A model generated the notes under the pieces. The model was not told where the DNA came from and searched no databases. It saw only the letters and a list, made by a program, of their open reading frames with translations. Shown one piece after another: positions 1 to 8,249 of a stretch of 64,000 bases of DNA. Each line of letters opens with the position of its first letter. Position 1 is the stretch's first letter. The stretch lies in assembly GCA_963977425.1 (NCBI GenBank), contig CAXBOO010000003.1:1-64000 (forward strand), given 5' to 3'. The stretch is from CAXBOO01 sp963977425 (GTDB taxonomy: Bacteria > Bacteroidota > Bacteroidia > Flavobacteriales_D > Luteibaculaceae). Made by a program: the position numbers and the translations under genes.

Positions 1-2
1 GT

Positions 3-245
3 TTGGATTTCGATGAAGCAAAACAATCATCGAATGATTTTGCCATAGTTACACGATATAAAAACGTTTATTGGAAAGTAAATTGGGTGATGGATAATTC
101 TGTTTTTGCTTGGCACATCAACACCCATAAAAAGTGCGAAGATCGTGCGAATGTAATATCCAATATGCCGATGCAAATCATCATGGATAAAATGGATGAG
201 GGAGTAAATTTTTTCGATACCATTCGTTTAGAAGATTTAGAATAA
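3..245 (+). CDS. hypothetical protein, C-terminal part (5' end outside window)
   Basis: The frame is open from the left edge and closes at a TAA ending at 245, so the first in-frame TTG is probably not the real start and the gene enters from outside the window. The visible 80 residues are mixed alpha/beta in appearance, rich in aromatic and charged residues (VYWKVNWV, FAWHIN), without signal peptide, membrane segment or a motif I recognise. Function unknown. Confidence refers to the region being coding. Confidence 0.5.
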   Translation: MDFDEAKQSSNDFAIVTRYKNVYWKVNWVMDNSVFAWHINTHKKCEDRANVISNMPMQIIMDKMDEGVNFFDTIRLEDLE

Positions 246-541
246 ACTAATTGGAGTTATTTTAAGTCTAACTCATTCTTTATCAATAATAATTGAAGGT
301 GGAATAAAGCGCAATTCTATTATAGAAAAAGGTGTTGATATTCAAATTACACCGAATAATACATCGATGATTTTTCAGCCTGTTTTTGAACTAACACAAA
401 CATTTGAACTGTCGTTTTCGGGATGTCTATTCTGATAATCCTTTAAAAATAGCCACATTTATGTAGGGTTATGGCTTGTTTGAAATTATTAAGTAGAAAT
501 TTTCAAAAATCAGAAAATACAATTCAAGCGCCTTTTCGTAA
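246..541. other. intergenic region with a possible decayed ORF
   Basis: About 296 bases without a clear gene. On the + strand, positions 242-435 form an open frame with no good start (only an internal ATG at 367); its translation looks protein-like (for example KGVDIQITPNN), so it may be the tail of a broken gene. The remaining sequence before the porin start is AT-rich leader. I see no terminator hairpin and no clear -7 element. Confidence 0.3.
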
Positions 542-568
542 ATGCAGTTCTTATTTGAAAAAATTAAT

Positions 569-1774
569 ATGAACTTCAGTCAAGTTGCATTATTTCTGGT
601 ATTGTTTGTTGTTACCAATGTTCTAAAAGCACAAGAAAAACCATTTTTCACATCAGAATGGGATAAAGGATATAGACTCAGCAGCAGCGACGGAAGTTTC
701 AAAATGAAATTTGGTGGAAGAATTCAAGAACAATGGTCGTTTGTAGGGCAAGATAATGCCATGAACACTTTGTTTGGTGAGGTTAACAACCGTTCAGAAT
801 TAAGACGTATCCGTTTTTACAACTCAGGAACAATATATCAGTCGGTGCAGTACAAAGTTGAATTCGACTTCGCAAATGGCAGAGCAACCGTTACCGATGG
901 TTTTATTCGTTTAACAGACATTCCTGTTGTTGGAAACATTCAAGTTGGACATTTTAAGGAGCCCTTCAGCTTAGATATGATGAACAGCAGTAACGATATG
1001 ACTTTTTTAGAACGTGCTCCTGTAAGTGCCATAAAGAAGCAGCGTAACAATGGTTTGTTGTTGTTCAACACGGTACTTGATAAAAGAGCTACGTGGGCAA
1101 TGGGTATTTATCATAATACCGATAAGACAGGTAAGTCGATGGATGAAGAAAAATTCAACCTAACAGGTAGGGTAACGGCATTGCCTTTCTACGAAAAGGA
1201 AAACAACAAACTGTTGCACCTAGGTTTTGCTTACAGTCATCGAAATCCTTCGGGCGACGAATATTCACTAGAATCTAGTGCCGAGGCTCATTTAGCTCCA
1301 GAATATGTAAGTACAGGTGTCATAGTAGGGGCTACTTCTAGCAATATGGCAGGCGGAGAATTGGCTTTGTTGTGGAACAGTTTATCATTCCAAACCGAAT
1401 ACATTTCATCGTCGGTACAGGCAGCTGCTGGAGATTTTACTTTTTCTGGTTACTCAGTAGAAGCGGCTTATTTTCTTACGGGTGAGCATAAGAACTATTC
1501 AACTAAAGTGGGCTTTTTTAAACGAGTAACGCCCAATAAAAACTTCAGTCCTAAAGATGGTAATGGTTTCGGAGCGCTAGAAGTGGCCTTCCGTTACAGC
1601 AATTTAGATCTTGACGATGAAGCCATAAATGGTGGGGTTTTGAATGATTATAGCTTCGGATTGAATTGGTATCTAAACCCTGCTACTCGTTTTAGCGTAA
1701 ATTACACGTTGGCGCAATTGGAGGATGTTGGCAATGCAAACATTACGCAAATGAAATTCCAAGTGGCCTTCTAA
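569..1774 (+). CDS. phosphate-selective porin (OprP/OprO-like outer-membrane protein)
   Basis: A beta-barrel porin of the Porin_O_P type, expected in the outer membrane for anion/phosphate uptake. An ATG also exists at 542, but the ATG at 569 begins a clean signal peptide (MNFSQVALFLVLF, cleavage after KAQ), giving 401 residues, so 569 is preferred. Family hallmarks are the N-terminal GGRIQEQW stretch, the QVGHFKEPFS segment and a C-terminus ending in an aromatic residue (KFQVAF). It lies 12 bp before pstS and so very probably starts the phosphate-uptake operon, feeding the periplasmic binding protein next to it. Induction by phosphate limitation is inferred, as no Pho box was identified. Confidence 0.85.
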   Translation: MNFSQVALFLVLFVVTNVLKAQEKPFFTSEWDKGYRLSSSDGSFKMKFGGRIQEQWSFVGQDNAMNTLFGEVNNRSELRRIRFYNSGTIYQSVQYKVEFDFANGRATVTDGFIRLTDIPVVGNIQVGHFKEPFSLDMMNSSNDMTFLERAPVSAIKKQRNNGLLLFNTVLDKRATWAMGIYHNTDKTGKSMDEEKFNLTGRVTALPFYEKENNKLLHLGFAYSHRNPSGDEYSLESSAEAHLAPEYVSTGVIVGATSSNMAGGELALLWNSLSFQTEYISSSVQAAAGDFTFSGYSVEAAYFLTGEHKNYSTKVGFFKRVTPNKNFSPKDGNGFGALEVAFRYSNLDLDDEAINGGVLNDYSFGLNWYLNPATRFSVNYTLAQLEDVGNANITQMKFQVAF

Positions 1775-1786
1775 CCCTAACAACAT

Positions 1787-2623
1787 ATGAGAACACAACT
1801 TTTTCTTTTTGCTATTTCAGCAACGTTATTAATTACAGGTTGCAAGAAAAAGGCATCCATACATGTATCGGGTAGTACTACTGTGCTTCCGGTAGTATCT
1901 ACCGCAGCAGAAAAATATAAACTCATTCATCCATCGGTCAACATCATTGTAAATGCTGGCGGCTCAGGGGTTGCTATCAATCAGATTGGCGAAGGAAAAG
2001 TTACCATTGGTATGGCTTCGCGTAACATTACCAGCGATGAAATCAATCAATACCCTAATGTTCAATTCAACACCATTTCCATTGGTAAAGACGCTGTAGT
2101 ACCCGTAGTTTCTTCAGAAATTTTTGAAGCAGGTATTGCATCGCTCACCTTAAATCAAATAGCCCAAATTTACAAAGGCGAAATACGCAATTGGAGCGAA
2201 GTAGGTGGACCTGACTGGGAAATTCTCTGTGTAGATAAAGAAAAATCTAGAGGAACACGTCATGTTTTTATGGCGGCAGTTATGGGCGATAAAGAAGCCG
2301 ATGCCCCAGGTGCAGATTTGGTTTTGGGTTCTAACAACGAAGAACAAACAGCCATTGTACAAAGCAATGCTGCCATTGGTATGCTCTCTAACGCTTGGCT
2401 CAGTAACGATGTTGTAGGTCTCAATATCATCATGCCCGATAGCAGCATAGTAGCTCCATCGTTAGAAAATATCATAGCAGGGAAATACCCTATAACTAGA
2501 GATTTGCTGATAGTTGTTGATGGCGAGCCAAAAGGCGAGTCTAAAGAATTTATAGACTATTTATTGAGCAGCGAAGGACAAAAGATAGTGGAAGAAGCAG
2601 GCTATGTCAGCATCAACCAATAA
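1787..2623 (+). CDS. pstS: phosphate ABC transporter substrate-binding lipoprotein PstS
   Basis: Periplasmic phosphate-binding component of the Pst importer. The N-terminus is a lipoprotein signal with lipobox LITGC (Cys at about residue 19), so it should be membrane-anchored rather than free. Family features are the ligand-loop motif SGSTTVLPV, NAGGSGVAI and the GMASRNIT segment typical of PstS, plus KSRGTRHVF near the middle. At 278 residues it is of ordinary length. It overlaps pstC by 20 bp, which supports translational coupling within the porin-pstSCAB cluster. Confidence 0.93.
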   Translation: MRTQLFLFAISATLLITGCKKKASIHVSGSTTVLPVVSTAAEKYKLIHPSVNIIVNAGGSGVAINQIGEGKVTIGMASRNITSDEINQYPNVQFNTISIGKDAVVPVVSSEIFEAGIASLTLNQIAQIYKGEIRNWSEVGGPDWEILCVDKEKSRGTRHVFMAAVMGDKEADAPGADLVLGSNNEEQTAIVQSNAAIGMLSNAWLSNDVVGLNIIMPDSSIVAPSLENIIAGKYPITRDLLIVVDGEPKGESKEFIDYLLSSEGQKIVEEAGYVSINQ

Positions 2624-3476
2624 AATAGGCAAGGGCTATGTCGTAGGTAGTACGCTTCTAAGTGCCTTCATTGTACTGCTTATACTTGTGGTGTTGATTG
2701 CCAATAGCTGGAGCGCAGTGTCGGCTAATGGTTGGTCACTGTTGTCATTCAAATGGAATCCACCCACCCAACAATTCGGAATACTTACCATGTTGTACGG
2801 TACAATACTGGTTACTTCCATCGCATTATTTTTGGCCATTCCTTTGGGCATATTTACCGCCTTTTTTACCAGTGAAATATTGCCGAGCAAATACCGCATC
2901 TTGGTGAAATCTATGTTGGAGTTATTGGCAGGCATTCCATCCATTATCTACGGATTAATAGGCGTTGCTTTTTTAAGCATTTGGGTGCAAAATGTGTTCG
3001 ATTTGCAAACGGGGCGTACTTTTTTAACGGCGGGCGTTTTACTGGCCATTATGATACTGCCTACTGTAATTACCCTTACCGATGATGCCCTTCAGAACGT
3101 ACCCGATAAATACCGCGAGGCTGCTTTGGGATTAGGCTTGTACAAATACGAAGTTGTAAAATATGCTTTGTTGCCGATAGCCAAACGCAATATAGTGGGT
3201 GCTATTCTGTTGGCGTTTGGTCGAGCAATGGGCGAAACCATGGCCGTAATGCTGGTAATAGGAAGTTTGGATAAGATGCCGCAACCGTTTTACAATGTGC
3301 TTTCTTCAGGGCAAACCATTACATCCAAACTAGGGCGCGAAATTTCAGAATCATCCTTTGGTTCGGTGCATTTTAGTGCTATGATTTTTATGGGTTTGTT
3401 GTTGTTGTCCATAGTAATGGTATTGACCATAGTGGCACAACGCAATTTCAAAACAGAAGACCGATTGTATGACTAG
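2604..3476 (+). CDS. pstC: phosphate ABC transporter permease PstC
   Basis: Inner-membrane permease of the Pst importer, 290 residues with about six predicted membrane helices. The cytoplasmic coupling loop is visible as REAALGLGLYKYEVVKYALLP followed by GRAMGETMAVM, the EAA-type motif of binding-protein-dependent permeases. The ATG at 2604 lies inside the 3' end of pstS; a start this early leaves a reasonable cytoplasmic N-terminus before the first helix. The stop overlaps pstA by 8 bp. Confidence 0.92.
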   Translation: MSASTNKIGKGYVVGSTLLSAFIVLLILVVLIANSWSAVSANGWSLLSFKWNPPTQQFGILTMLYGTILVTSIALFLAIPLGIFTAFFTSEILPSKYRILVKSMLELLAGIPSIIYGLIGVAFLSIWVQNVFDLQTGRTFLTAGVLLAIMILPTVITLTDDALQNVPDKYREAALGLGLYKYEVVKYALLPIAKRNIVGAILLAFGRAMGETMAVMLVIGSLDKMPQPFYNVLSSGQTITSKLGREISESSFGSVHFSAMIFMGLLLLSIVMVLTIVAQRNFKTEDRLYD

Positions 3477-4317
3477 ACACAGGAACAATTTGCTTTTTAG
3501 TGCTTTTGCTTACGCAGCCGTGGCATTTTGCGGGGCAGTGCTCATATTTTTGTTTGGTGTTATAATCTGGAAGGGCATTTCAGCCATCAGCTTCGACTTC
3601 CTTTTTTCTCCCTCTCGTAATTTTGGGGCAGAAGGCGGAATCGTTTATCAGATTTTGGGTAGTATTTTGTTGGTGCTTACTTCGGCACTCATTAGTTTTC
3701 CTATGGCACTCGGTACAGCTCTATTCAAAAGCGAGTACTTAACCAACCATAGGTGGCAAAAAATAAGCAACATCCTTATTTATGGTCTCAATGGAGTGCC
3801 ATCAGTATTATTTGGTGTTTTCGGACTCATCTTTTTTGTCAACATTCTTGGGACTGGTATTTCGTGGTTTGTGGGGGCAATAATTTTAGCCATCATGATT
3901 CTTCCTACTATAATCTTATCTGCATACCAATCCATCAACAGCATACCGACCATATACAGAGAAGGAGCACAAGCTTTGGGATTTACAAAATGGAAAGTCA
4001 TAAAAAAAGTATTGTTGCCTCAGGGTATAAATGGAGCTATTACTGGTTTGCTAATAGGCATGGCTAGAGCTATAGGCGAAACAGCTCCCATTATGTTTAT
4101 AGCTACGGCTTTTTCGGGGGTAGATGTTCCGAGTTCTTTGTTAGAACCTGTAGCGGCTTTACCTACCCATATTTTGGCTTTGGCTCAACAGGCCACCAAC
4201 CCAAATGCACTGCAAAATGCTTGGGGAGCCAGTTTTGTACTTATCTTACTGGTGATGACATTCAGTATATCGGCATTATTTATCCGCATTAGGCGTCAAA
4301 CAATTTCTCAGCGATGA
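3469..4317 (+). CDS. pstA: phosphate ABC transporter permease PstA
   Basis: Second inner-membrane subunit of the Pst importer, 282 residues with about six membrane helices. The coupling-loop motif reads YREGAQALGFTKWKVIKKVLLP followed by ARAIGETAPIMF, characteristic of PstA. It overlaps pstC by 8 bp and its last codon overlaps the pstB start by 4 bp, so the four genes are translationally coupled. Confidence 0.92.
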   Translation: MTRHRNNLLFSAFAYAAVAFCGAVLIFLFGVIIWKGISAISFDFLFSPSRNFGAEGGIVYQILGSILLVLTSALISFPMALGTALFKSEYLTNHRWQKISNILIYGLNGVPSVLFGVFGLIFFVNILGTGISWFVGAIILAIMILPTIILSAYQSINSIPTIYREGAQALGFTKWKVIKKVLLPQGINGAITGLLIGMARAIGETAPIMFIATAFSGVDVPSSLLEPVAALPTHILALAQQATNPNALQNAWGASFVLILLVMTFSISALFIRIRRQTISQR

Positions 4318-5123
4318 ACAAGCAAGCATCAAAAATAGATCTGTCCAATACCCACATACAAAGTAAAAGCTGTATATCCGTTTCCGATTTCCATGTTTGG
4401 ATCAAAGAAGCTCATATTTTGAACAATATTCAACTCAATTTTCCTGAAAATCAAATCACCTGCATCGTTGGTCCTTCAGGCAGTGGTAAGTCAACCCTTA
4501 TACGAAGTTTGAATAGAATAAACGACGATGTACAAGGGCTTACAACCAAGGGGAAAGTGTTGTTCGATGGTCAGGATATTTACGACAAAAGCGTGGATGT
4601 GGCCAAGCTCAGGAGCGAAGTGGGAATGGTGTTTCAGAAACCCTGTATTTTCCCGAAATCGATCAGCGAAAATGTAGTATTTGGTGTGCAACAACAGAAG
4701 AAATTATCCAAAGCCAATAAAGAGCAAATTGTAGAAGAGAGTTTGAAAGAAGTAGCACTATGGGACGAAGTTTCGATGCGACTAAACGACAAAGCAAGTG
4801 CTTTATCAATAGGGCAACAGCAACGCTTGTGCATAGCCAGAACTTTGGCCTTAAAACCAAAAGTTATTCTGTTGGATGAGCCAACATCGTCATTAGATCC
4901 AGTTTCGACTAGAGCGATAGAAGACATGATGTTGAAATTGAAGGAGCATTACACCTTGGTGTTTGTAACCCATAACATACAACAGGCAAAACGCATAGCC
5001 GACAATCTTGTATTTGTTTGCGATGGCAAGGTGATAGAGCAAGGTCAGGCATCCAGAATGTTTTACAAACCTACAAGTCCAAAGACAGCGGCTTATCTCA
5101 ATACAGAATATTGCGAATGTTGA
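4314..5123 (+). CDS. pstB: phosphate ABC transporter ATPase PstB
   Basis: ATP-hydrolysing subunit of the Pst importer, 269 residues. Walker A GPSGSGKST is at residues 53-61, Walker B VILLDEP at 184-190 and the switch histidine at 220. The ABC signature at 164-170 reads LSIGQQQ instead of the usual LSGGQQQ, so one signature glycine is replaced by isoleucine. The MVFQKP Q-loop with CIFPKSI is typical of PstB. There is no phoU after it; an unrelated helicase gene follows. Confidence 0.93.
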   Translation: MNKQASKIDLSNTHIQSKSCISVSDFHVWIKEAHILNNIQLNFPENQITCIVGPSGSGKSTLIRSLNRINDDVQGLTTKGKVLFDGQDIYDKSVDVAKLRSEVGMVFQKPCIFPKSISENVVFGVQQQKKLSKANKEQIVEESLKEVALWDEVSMRLNDKASALSIGQQQRLCIARTLALKPKVILLDEPTSSLDPVSTRAIEDMMLKLKEHYTLVFVTHNIQQAKRIADNLVFVCDGKVIEQGQASRMFYKPTSPKTAAYLNTEYCEC

Positions 5124-5230
5124 TTTTTATGATCTGCTACTGGAATGGCTTCATGGATTAAGAATATACTTTTAGAATCAATGGCTGTACTTTTTTTAAG
5201 AATCTAGGAAAGCGACACATCTATAAAAGC

Positions 5231-5238
5231 TACCTTTG
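5231..5238 (+). promoter_or_regulatory. candidate -7 promoter element TAnnTTTG for the helicase gene
   Basis: The octamer TACCTTTG matches the Bacteroidota primary-sigma -7 consensus TAnnTTTG. It ends only 3 bp before the ATG at 5242, so either the transcript is nearly leaderless or translation begins at a downstream codon. It also indicates that the helicase is transcribed separately from pstB. Confidence 0.45.
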
Positions 5239-5241
5239 GGC

Positions 5242-6363
5242 ATGTCTTTTTCAATACTTGGTATACCCGCACCGTTACATTCTATTCTTCAATCAAAAGG
5301 AATAGAAAAACCGTATCCTATTCAAGAAAAAGCGATTCCAGCGATAGCATCGGGTAAAGATGTTATGGGGGTTTCGCCTACAGGTTCGGGAAAAACACTT
5401 GGGTATGTTTTGCCGGTATTGATGAAGTTGCAAAAACTACCGAAAGCAAAAAACAGAAACATTCAGGTATTGGTTATGGTTCCTACAAGGGAGTTGGCCG
5501 TACAGGTAAAAGATGTTTTTCAGCAATACGGAGGAGCGCTCGACCGTCCGATTAAAAGCATGGCTGTTTATGGTGGAGTATCCATCAATCCACAAATGAA
5601 AAATTTGATGGGTGTGGATGTGCTTATTGCTACGCCAGGTCGATTGTTGGAACTGATAGATAATAAGGCATTGCAATTGTTGTCTACCGAAGTATTGATA
5701 TTGGACGAGGCCGATAAAATGCTGAATCAGGGTTTTGAAGGAGAGATGAAACAAGTATTGGCTTTGTTGCCAAAAAGACGTCAGAATTTGCTTTTTTCAG
5801 CCACTTTAAACGATAAAGTAGAGAGCATTACCAAATTGGTATTGCACAACCCCGAAGTTGTAAAGGTTGACGATGATGTTAATGTCTTAGAACTCATCAA
5901 ACAAACGGCTTATTCGGTATCGGCTGATAAAAAAGGGGTTTTGCTGCGCGATCTTATCAAGGAGAAAGAGATGAAGCAAGTATTGGTATTTACTGCTTCA
6001 GGTTTTAAAGCCGACCACATAGCCCATAAATTGCGTAAAAACGGCATAAAAGCCGAAGCCATACACGGTAAAAAAAGCCAAGGAAACAGAACCCATGTTT
6101 TGCAACAGTTTAAGCAGGGACAGATTACAGCGCTTATTGCCACCGATATATTGGCGCGTGGTATCGATATCCAGTTTTTGCCTTTTGTAATCAATTACGA
6201 ATTGCCCCGTTCGCCAAAAGATTTTGTGCATAGAATTGGGCGTACAGGTAGAGCCGAAAATCCAGGTGAAGCCATCACGATGTTCAGTGCTGAAGAAGAG
6301 GCACATTTTAGAGTGATTCAGAAAAAAATGGGACGCTGGGTAAATGTGGTTAATGTAGATTAA
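5242..6363 (+). CDS. DEAD-box ATP-dependent RNA helicase (RhlE/SrmB-like core)
   Basis: RNA helicase of 373 residues containing just the two RecA-like domains with a very short tail. Motifs in order: Q motif PIQEKAIP (about 26-33), Walker A SPTGSGKT (45-52), PTREL, TPGR, DEAD as LDEAD, FSAT, ARGIDI and motif VI HRIGRTGRA. A TTG at 5236 is in frame but ATG 5242 (MSFSILG) gives the usual family N-terminus. Likely role in RNA folding, ribosome assembly or cold adaptation; the subtype cannot be fixed because there is no distinctive C-terminal extension. Confidence 0.88.
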   Translation: MSFSILGIPAPLHSILQSKGIEKPYPIQEKAIPAIASGKDVMGVSPTGSGKTLGYVLPVLMKLQKLPKAKNRNIQVLVMVPTRELAVQVKDVFQQYGGALDRPIKSMAVYGGVSINPQMKNLMGVDVLIATPGRLLELIDNKALQLLSTEVLILDEADKMLNQGFEGEMKQVLALLPKRRQNLLFSATLNDKVESITKLVLHNPEVVKVDDDVNVLELIKQTAYSVSADKKGVLLRDLIKEKEMKQVLVFTASGFKADHIAHKLRKNGIKAEAIHGKKSQGNRTHVLQQFKQGQITALIATDILARGIDIQFLPFVINYELPRSPKDFVHRIGRTGRAENPGEAITMFSAEEEAHFRVIQKKMGRWVNVVNVD

Positions 6364-6448
6364 AGTGTCTTAAATAGCGCTTATAGTTTTTTATTGTTAG
6401 ATTAGGATGTGTTTTCTTTGATGGGGGCATAGCGCTAATTTTATTTTG

Positions 6449-6619
6449 ATGACACGACTTTTGATTATTGGATTGATCTTATTTTCCTCTCATTGTATTT
6501 ATTCTCAAAAAGTCTTTTCTGTTGATTACGAAAACCAAGCTGATTTGAAAATATACTTTACTGATTATGAAAACCAAGCTGGTTGGAAAAAATCATCAAA
6601 GAAGCACTTGATGTATTGA
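6449..6619 (+). CDS. small secreted DUF6150-like repeat protein
   Basis: A 56-residue ORF starting at ATG 6449. It has a signal peptide (MTRLLIIGLILFSSHC, cleavage near YSQ) followed by two copies of a short repeat, VDYENQADLKIYF and TDYENQAGW, and the C-terminal tail KKSSKKHLMY. The repeat and tail resemble the DUF6150 family of Bacteroidota, whose members usually carry more repeats, so this is a minimal member. The two repeat units share nearly identical DNA (GATTA[CT]GAAAACCAAGCT). Function unknown; probably exported. Confidence 0.7.
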   Translation: MTRLLIIGLILFSSHCIYSQKVFSVDYENQADLKIYFTDYENQAGWKKSSKKHLMY

Positions 6620-6722
6620 TATAAACATTCGAGAGTTTATTTACTTACTTGATAAAGGCTGTTCGAAGTATTGAACTGTAAATATTAGGTCTACAAAATT
6701 TCATCATAACACAATAAACTAA

Positions 6723-7106
6723 ATGGATATGTTAACGAATAAAGAATTGGTTATTGAATTTGCTAAGGCATGGAATAATTTGGACTCATCTTTTATTAGT
6801 GAATTGATGGATGAAGATTTTCATTATGCATCGCAATGGGTGATGAATGAAATAGATAATAAATCTGAGTATTTGAAATATTTGGACAATAAATTTAGTG
6901 CAATTGCCAAATCTGAAGGTAGTTTGGTTGCTGAATTAGGGATGTCGGGCCGTAATTATTGCTTGGTTTTAAGTCAGGTTCAACGAGGAAGTACGAGTAA
7001 AGTAACGTTCTTAATCACAACAAAAAACGGAAAGCTTGTAAGAGCTGATACATGTAAGATACCAACGCCAGAAAGTATTAAATTACTAAATGTAGTACCC
7101 AGATAA
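6723..7106 (+). CDS. NTF2-like / SnoaL-like domain protein
   Basis: A 127-residue cytoplasmic protein whose N-terminus (KELVIEFAKAWNNLD, then FISELMDEDFHYASQWV) has the helix-plus-strand pattern of NTF2-like nuclear-transport-factor folds. The C-terminal half predicts antiparallel strands. No catalytic residues can be assigned with confidence. An ATG two codons downstream (6729) is an alternative start. It stands alone before the accessory island. Confidence 0.6.
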   Translation: MDMLTNKELVIEFAKAWNNLDSSFISELMDEDFHYASQWVMNEIDNKSEYLKYLDNKFSAIAKSEGSLVAELGMSGRNYCLVLSQVQRGSTSKVTFLITTKNGKLVRADTCKIPTPESIKLLNVVPR

Positions 7107-7278
7107 ATGTTTCAATTTCAAGGTGTTTGATTCATTCATTCTTGAATCTATGCTGGTAGCCAATTTTTTAGAGAGGAAGGAAGGATATGTTTTGCGAGTA
7201 GAATTCGTAAAGGGTAGTAGTAAAGGTACGAAAATGCAGGCATTTAAAAGTTGGTATAGCCGAATGTGCTGAGGTTTT
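7107..7278 (+). other. intergenic, possible further remnant of a broken gene
   Basis: Between the NTF2-like gene and the recombinase remnant there is an open frame of about 50 codons without a good start (its internal ATG is near 7150) that ends in TGA near 7273. The translation includes KGSSKGTKM, which might correspond to a recombinase KGxKxR stretch, but this is too weak to call. Confidence 0.2.
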
Positions 7279-7432
7279 CATAGGATACGCAAATATTTAA
7301 TATGATATTGACTTACAGTACATCTAGTAATTATTGGGTCATGCTCGACCAGAGATATCGATGATTTACACGCATGTGGCTCGAAAAGATTTGCTATCAA
7401 TACAAAGTCCATTAGACCTTGCTGTGGGATGA
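7279..7432 (+). pseudogene. decayed tyrosine recombinase/integrase, C-terminal remnant
   Basis: From 7310 the frame reads DLQYI, two adjacent stops (TAG 7325, TAA 7328), then LLGHARPEISMIYTHVAR and KDLLSIQSPLD, ending in TGA at 7430. This matches the C-terminal block of XerC/D- and IntI-type tyrosine recombinases (canonically DLRYIQELLGH...TxIYTHV...IKSPLD), with the box II LLGH histidine and the catalytic tyrosine of IYTHV still recognisable. The two stops sit where Q and E are expected. Upstream, 7279-7299 in another frame reads HRIRKYL, which may be the HSFATHLL box, implying a frameshift. The rest of the gene is not recognisable. Confidence 0.75.
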
Positions 7433-7546
7433 ATGAAGTACGATAAAGTGGAACTAAACTCCCGCTTATCCCGAAAGGGTAACGCTAAATGATTAATTTT
7501 AGTCGCACTATAACTAGTTGGCAGCAATAAAAAAAATCAAAGCGCA

Positions 7547-8179
7547 TTGGAATTTAATAAAGAAAAGTACAAAGTCTACACTTGGAAAAATTGGATGATG
7601 CTACATTGGATTTTAAATCCTGGTTTATCAATAAACGAATTGATTTTAGGACAAAGAATACCAAAGGTCAGTTTGGAAGATAAAACAATTGACAAGCCAA
7701 GAAATGAAAGAACACTTGTTCCTTGTCCTAATTGCGATACACTTCACGATGGGAGAACTTGGTCAAAAGAAAACGGAACTGCTTTTAAAAATTGGTTCGG
7801 ACTTTATTGCAAAAGCTGTGGGAATATCATTCCTTGTTTGACTAACGGATTGAGTTTTTTAATTCTTGCAATTACTTTTCCAATTTGGGGTTGGTTTAGA
7901 AAAAATCTAAAAGAAAAATGGTTAAAAAAACAGCCAAACCGATATGAAAATATTGACATAAAACATATTCCGAATTCATTTGACAAAAAGAGTTGGATAA
8001 AAACAGGACTGAGTTGGGGAGCATTTATGTTTTTGGTTATGTCAATCGGATATCCATATTTTGACGGAGAAGAAATAACGTGGAAAACTTTATTGTTGGG
8101 ACTTGTAATTTGGACAATTGGCGGACTTGGATTTGGTTACACGATGAACATGTATTTAGAAAGAAAGAACAATCAGTAA
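7547..8179 (+). CDS. zinc-ribbon integral membrane protein of unknown function
   Basis: A 210-residue protein with an apparent TTG start (residues MEFNKEKYKVYTWKNWMM). Cys60-x2-Cys63 (CPNC) and Cys88-x2-Cys91 (CKSC) form a likely zinc ribbon. Three hydrophobic segments follow at about 101-117, 152-170 and 180-198. I recognise the general sequence type from Bacteroidota accessory regions but know no function. It is the first intact gene after the recombinase remnant and a GTTGGC-containing sequence at 7517, so it may be the first cassette of the island. Confidence 0.7.
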   Translation: MEFNKEKYKVYTWKNWMMLHWILNPGLSINELILGQRIPKVSLEDKTIDKPRNERTLVPCPNCDTLHDGRTWSKENGTAFKNWFGLYCKSCGNIIPCLTNGLSFLILAITFPIWGWFRKNLKEKWLKKQPNRYENIDIKHIPNSFDKKSWIKTGLSWGAFMFLVMSIGYPYFDGEEITWKTLLLGLVIWTIGGLGFGYTMNMYLERKNNQ

Positions 8180-8213
8180 GGTTAGAAACTAATTTAGTGT
8201 AAACCCTGATCTA

Positions 8214-8247
8214 TAACTTCTGTAAACCATGTCCCTTTACATACATA
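8214..8247. repeat. 34-bp direct repeat, copy 1
   Basis: A 34-base block beginning TAACTTCTGTAAACC and ending ATACATA; it recurs at 8939-8972 with a single mismatch. It contains the inverted repeat TGTAAA...TTTACA (8221-8226 / 8236-8241). It lies just before the start of the secreted-protein gene. Two copies at the same position relative to different genes suggest a recombination-site or cassette-boundary sequence. Confidence 0.85.
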
Positions 8248-8249
8248 AT

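Noticed and set aside
7517..7527. Classical integron attC/attI site at GTTGGCAGCAA
   Set aside because: The core does not fit GTTRRRY and no partner half site was found at a suitable distance. Only a general resemblance can be claimed.
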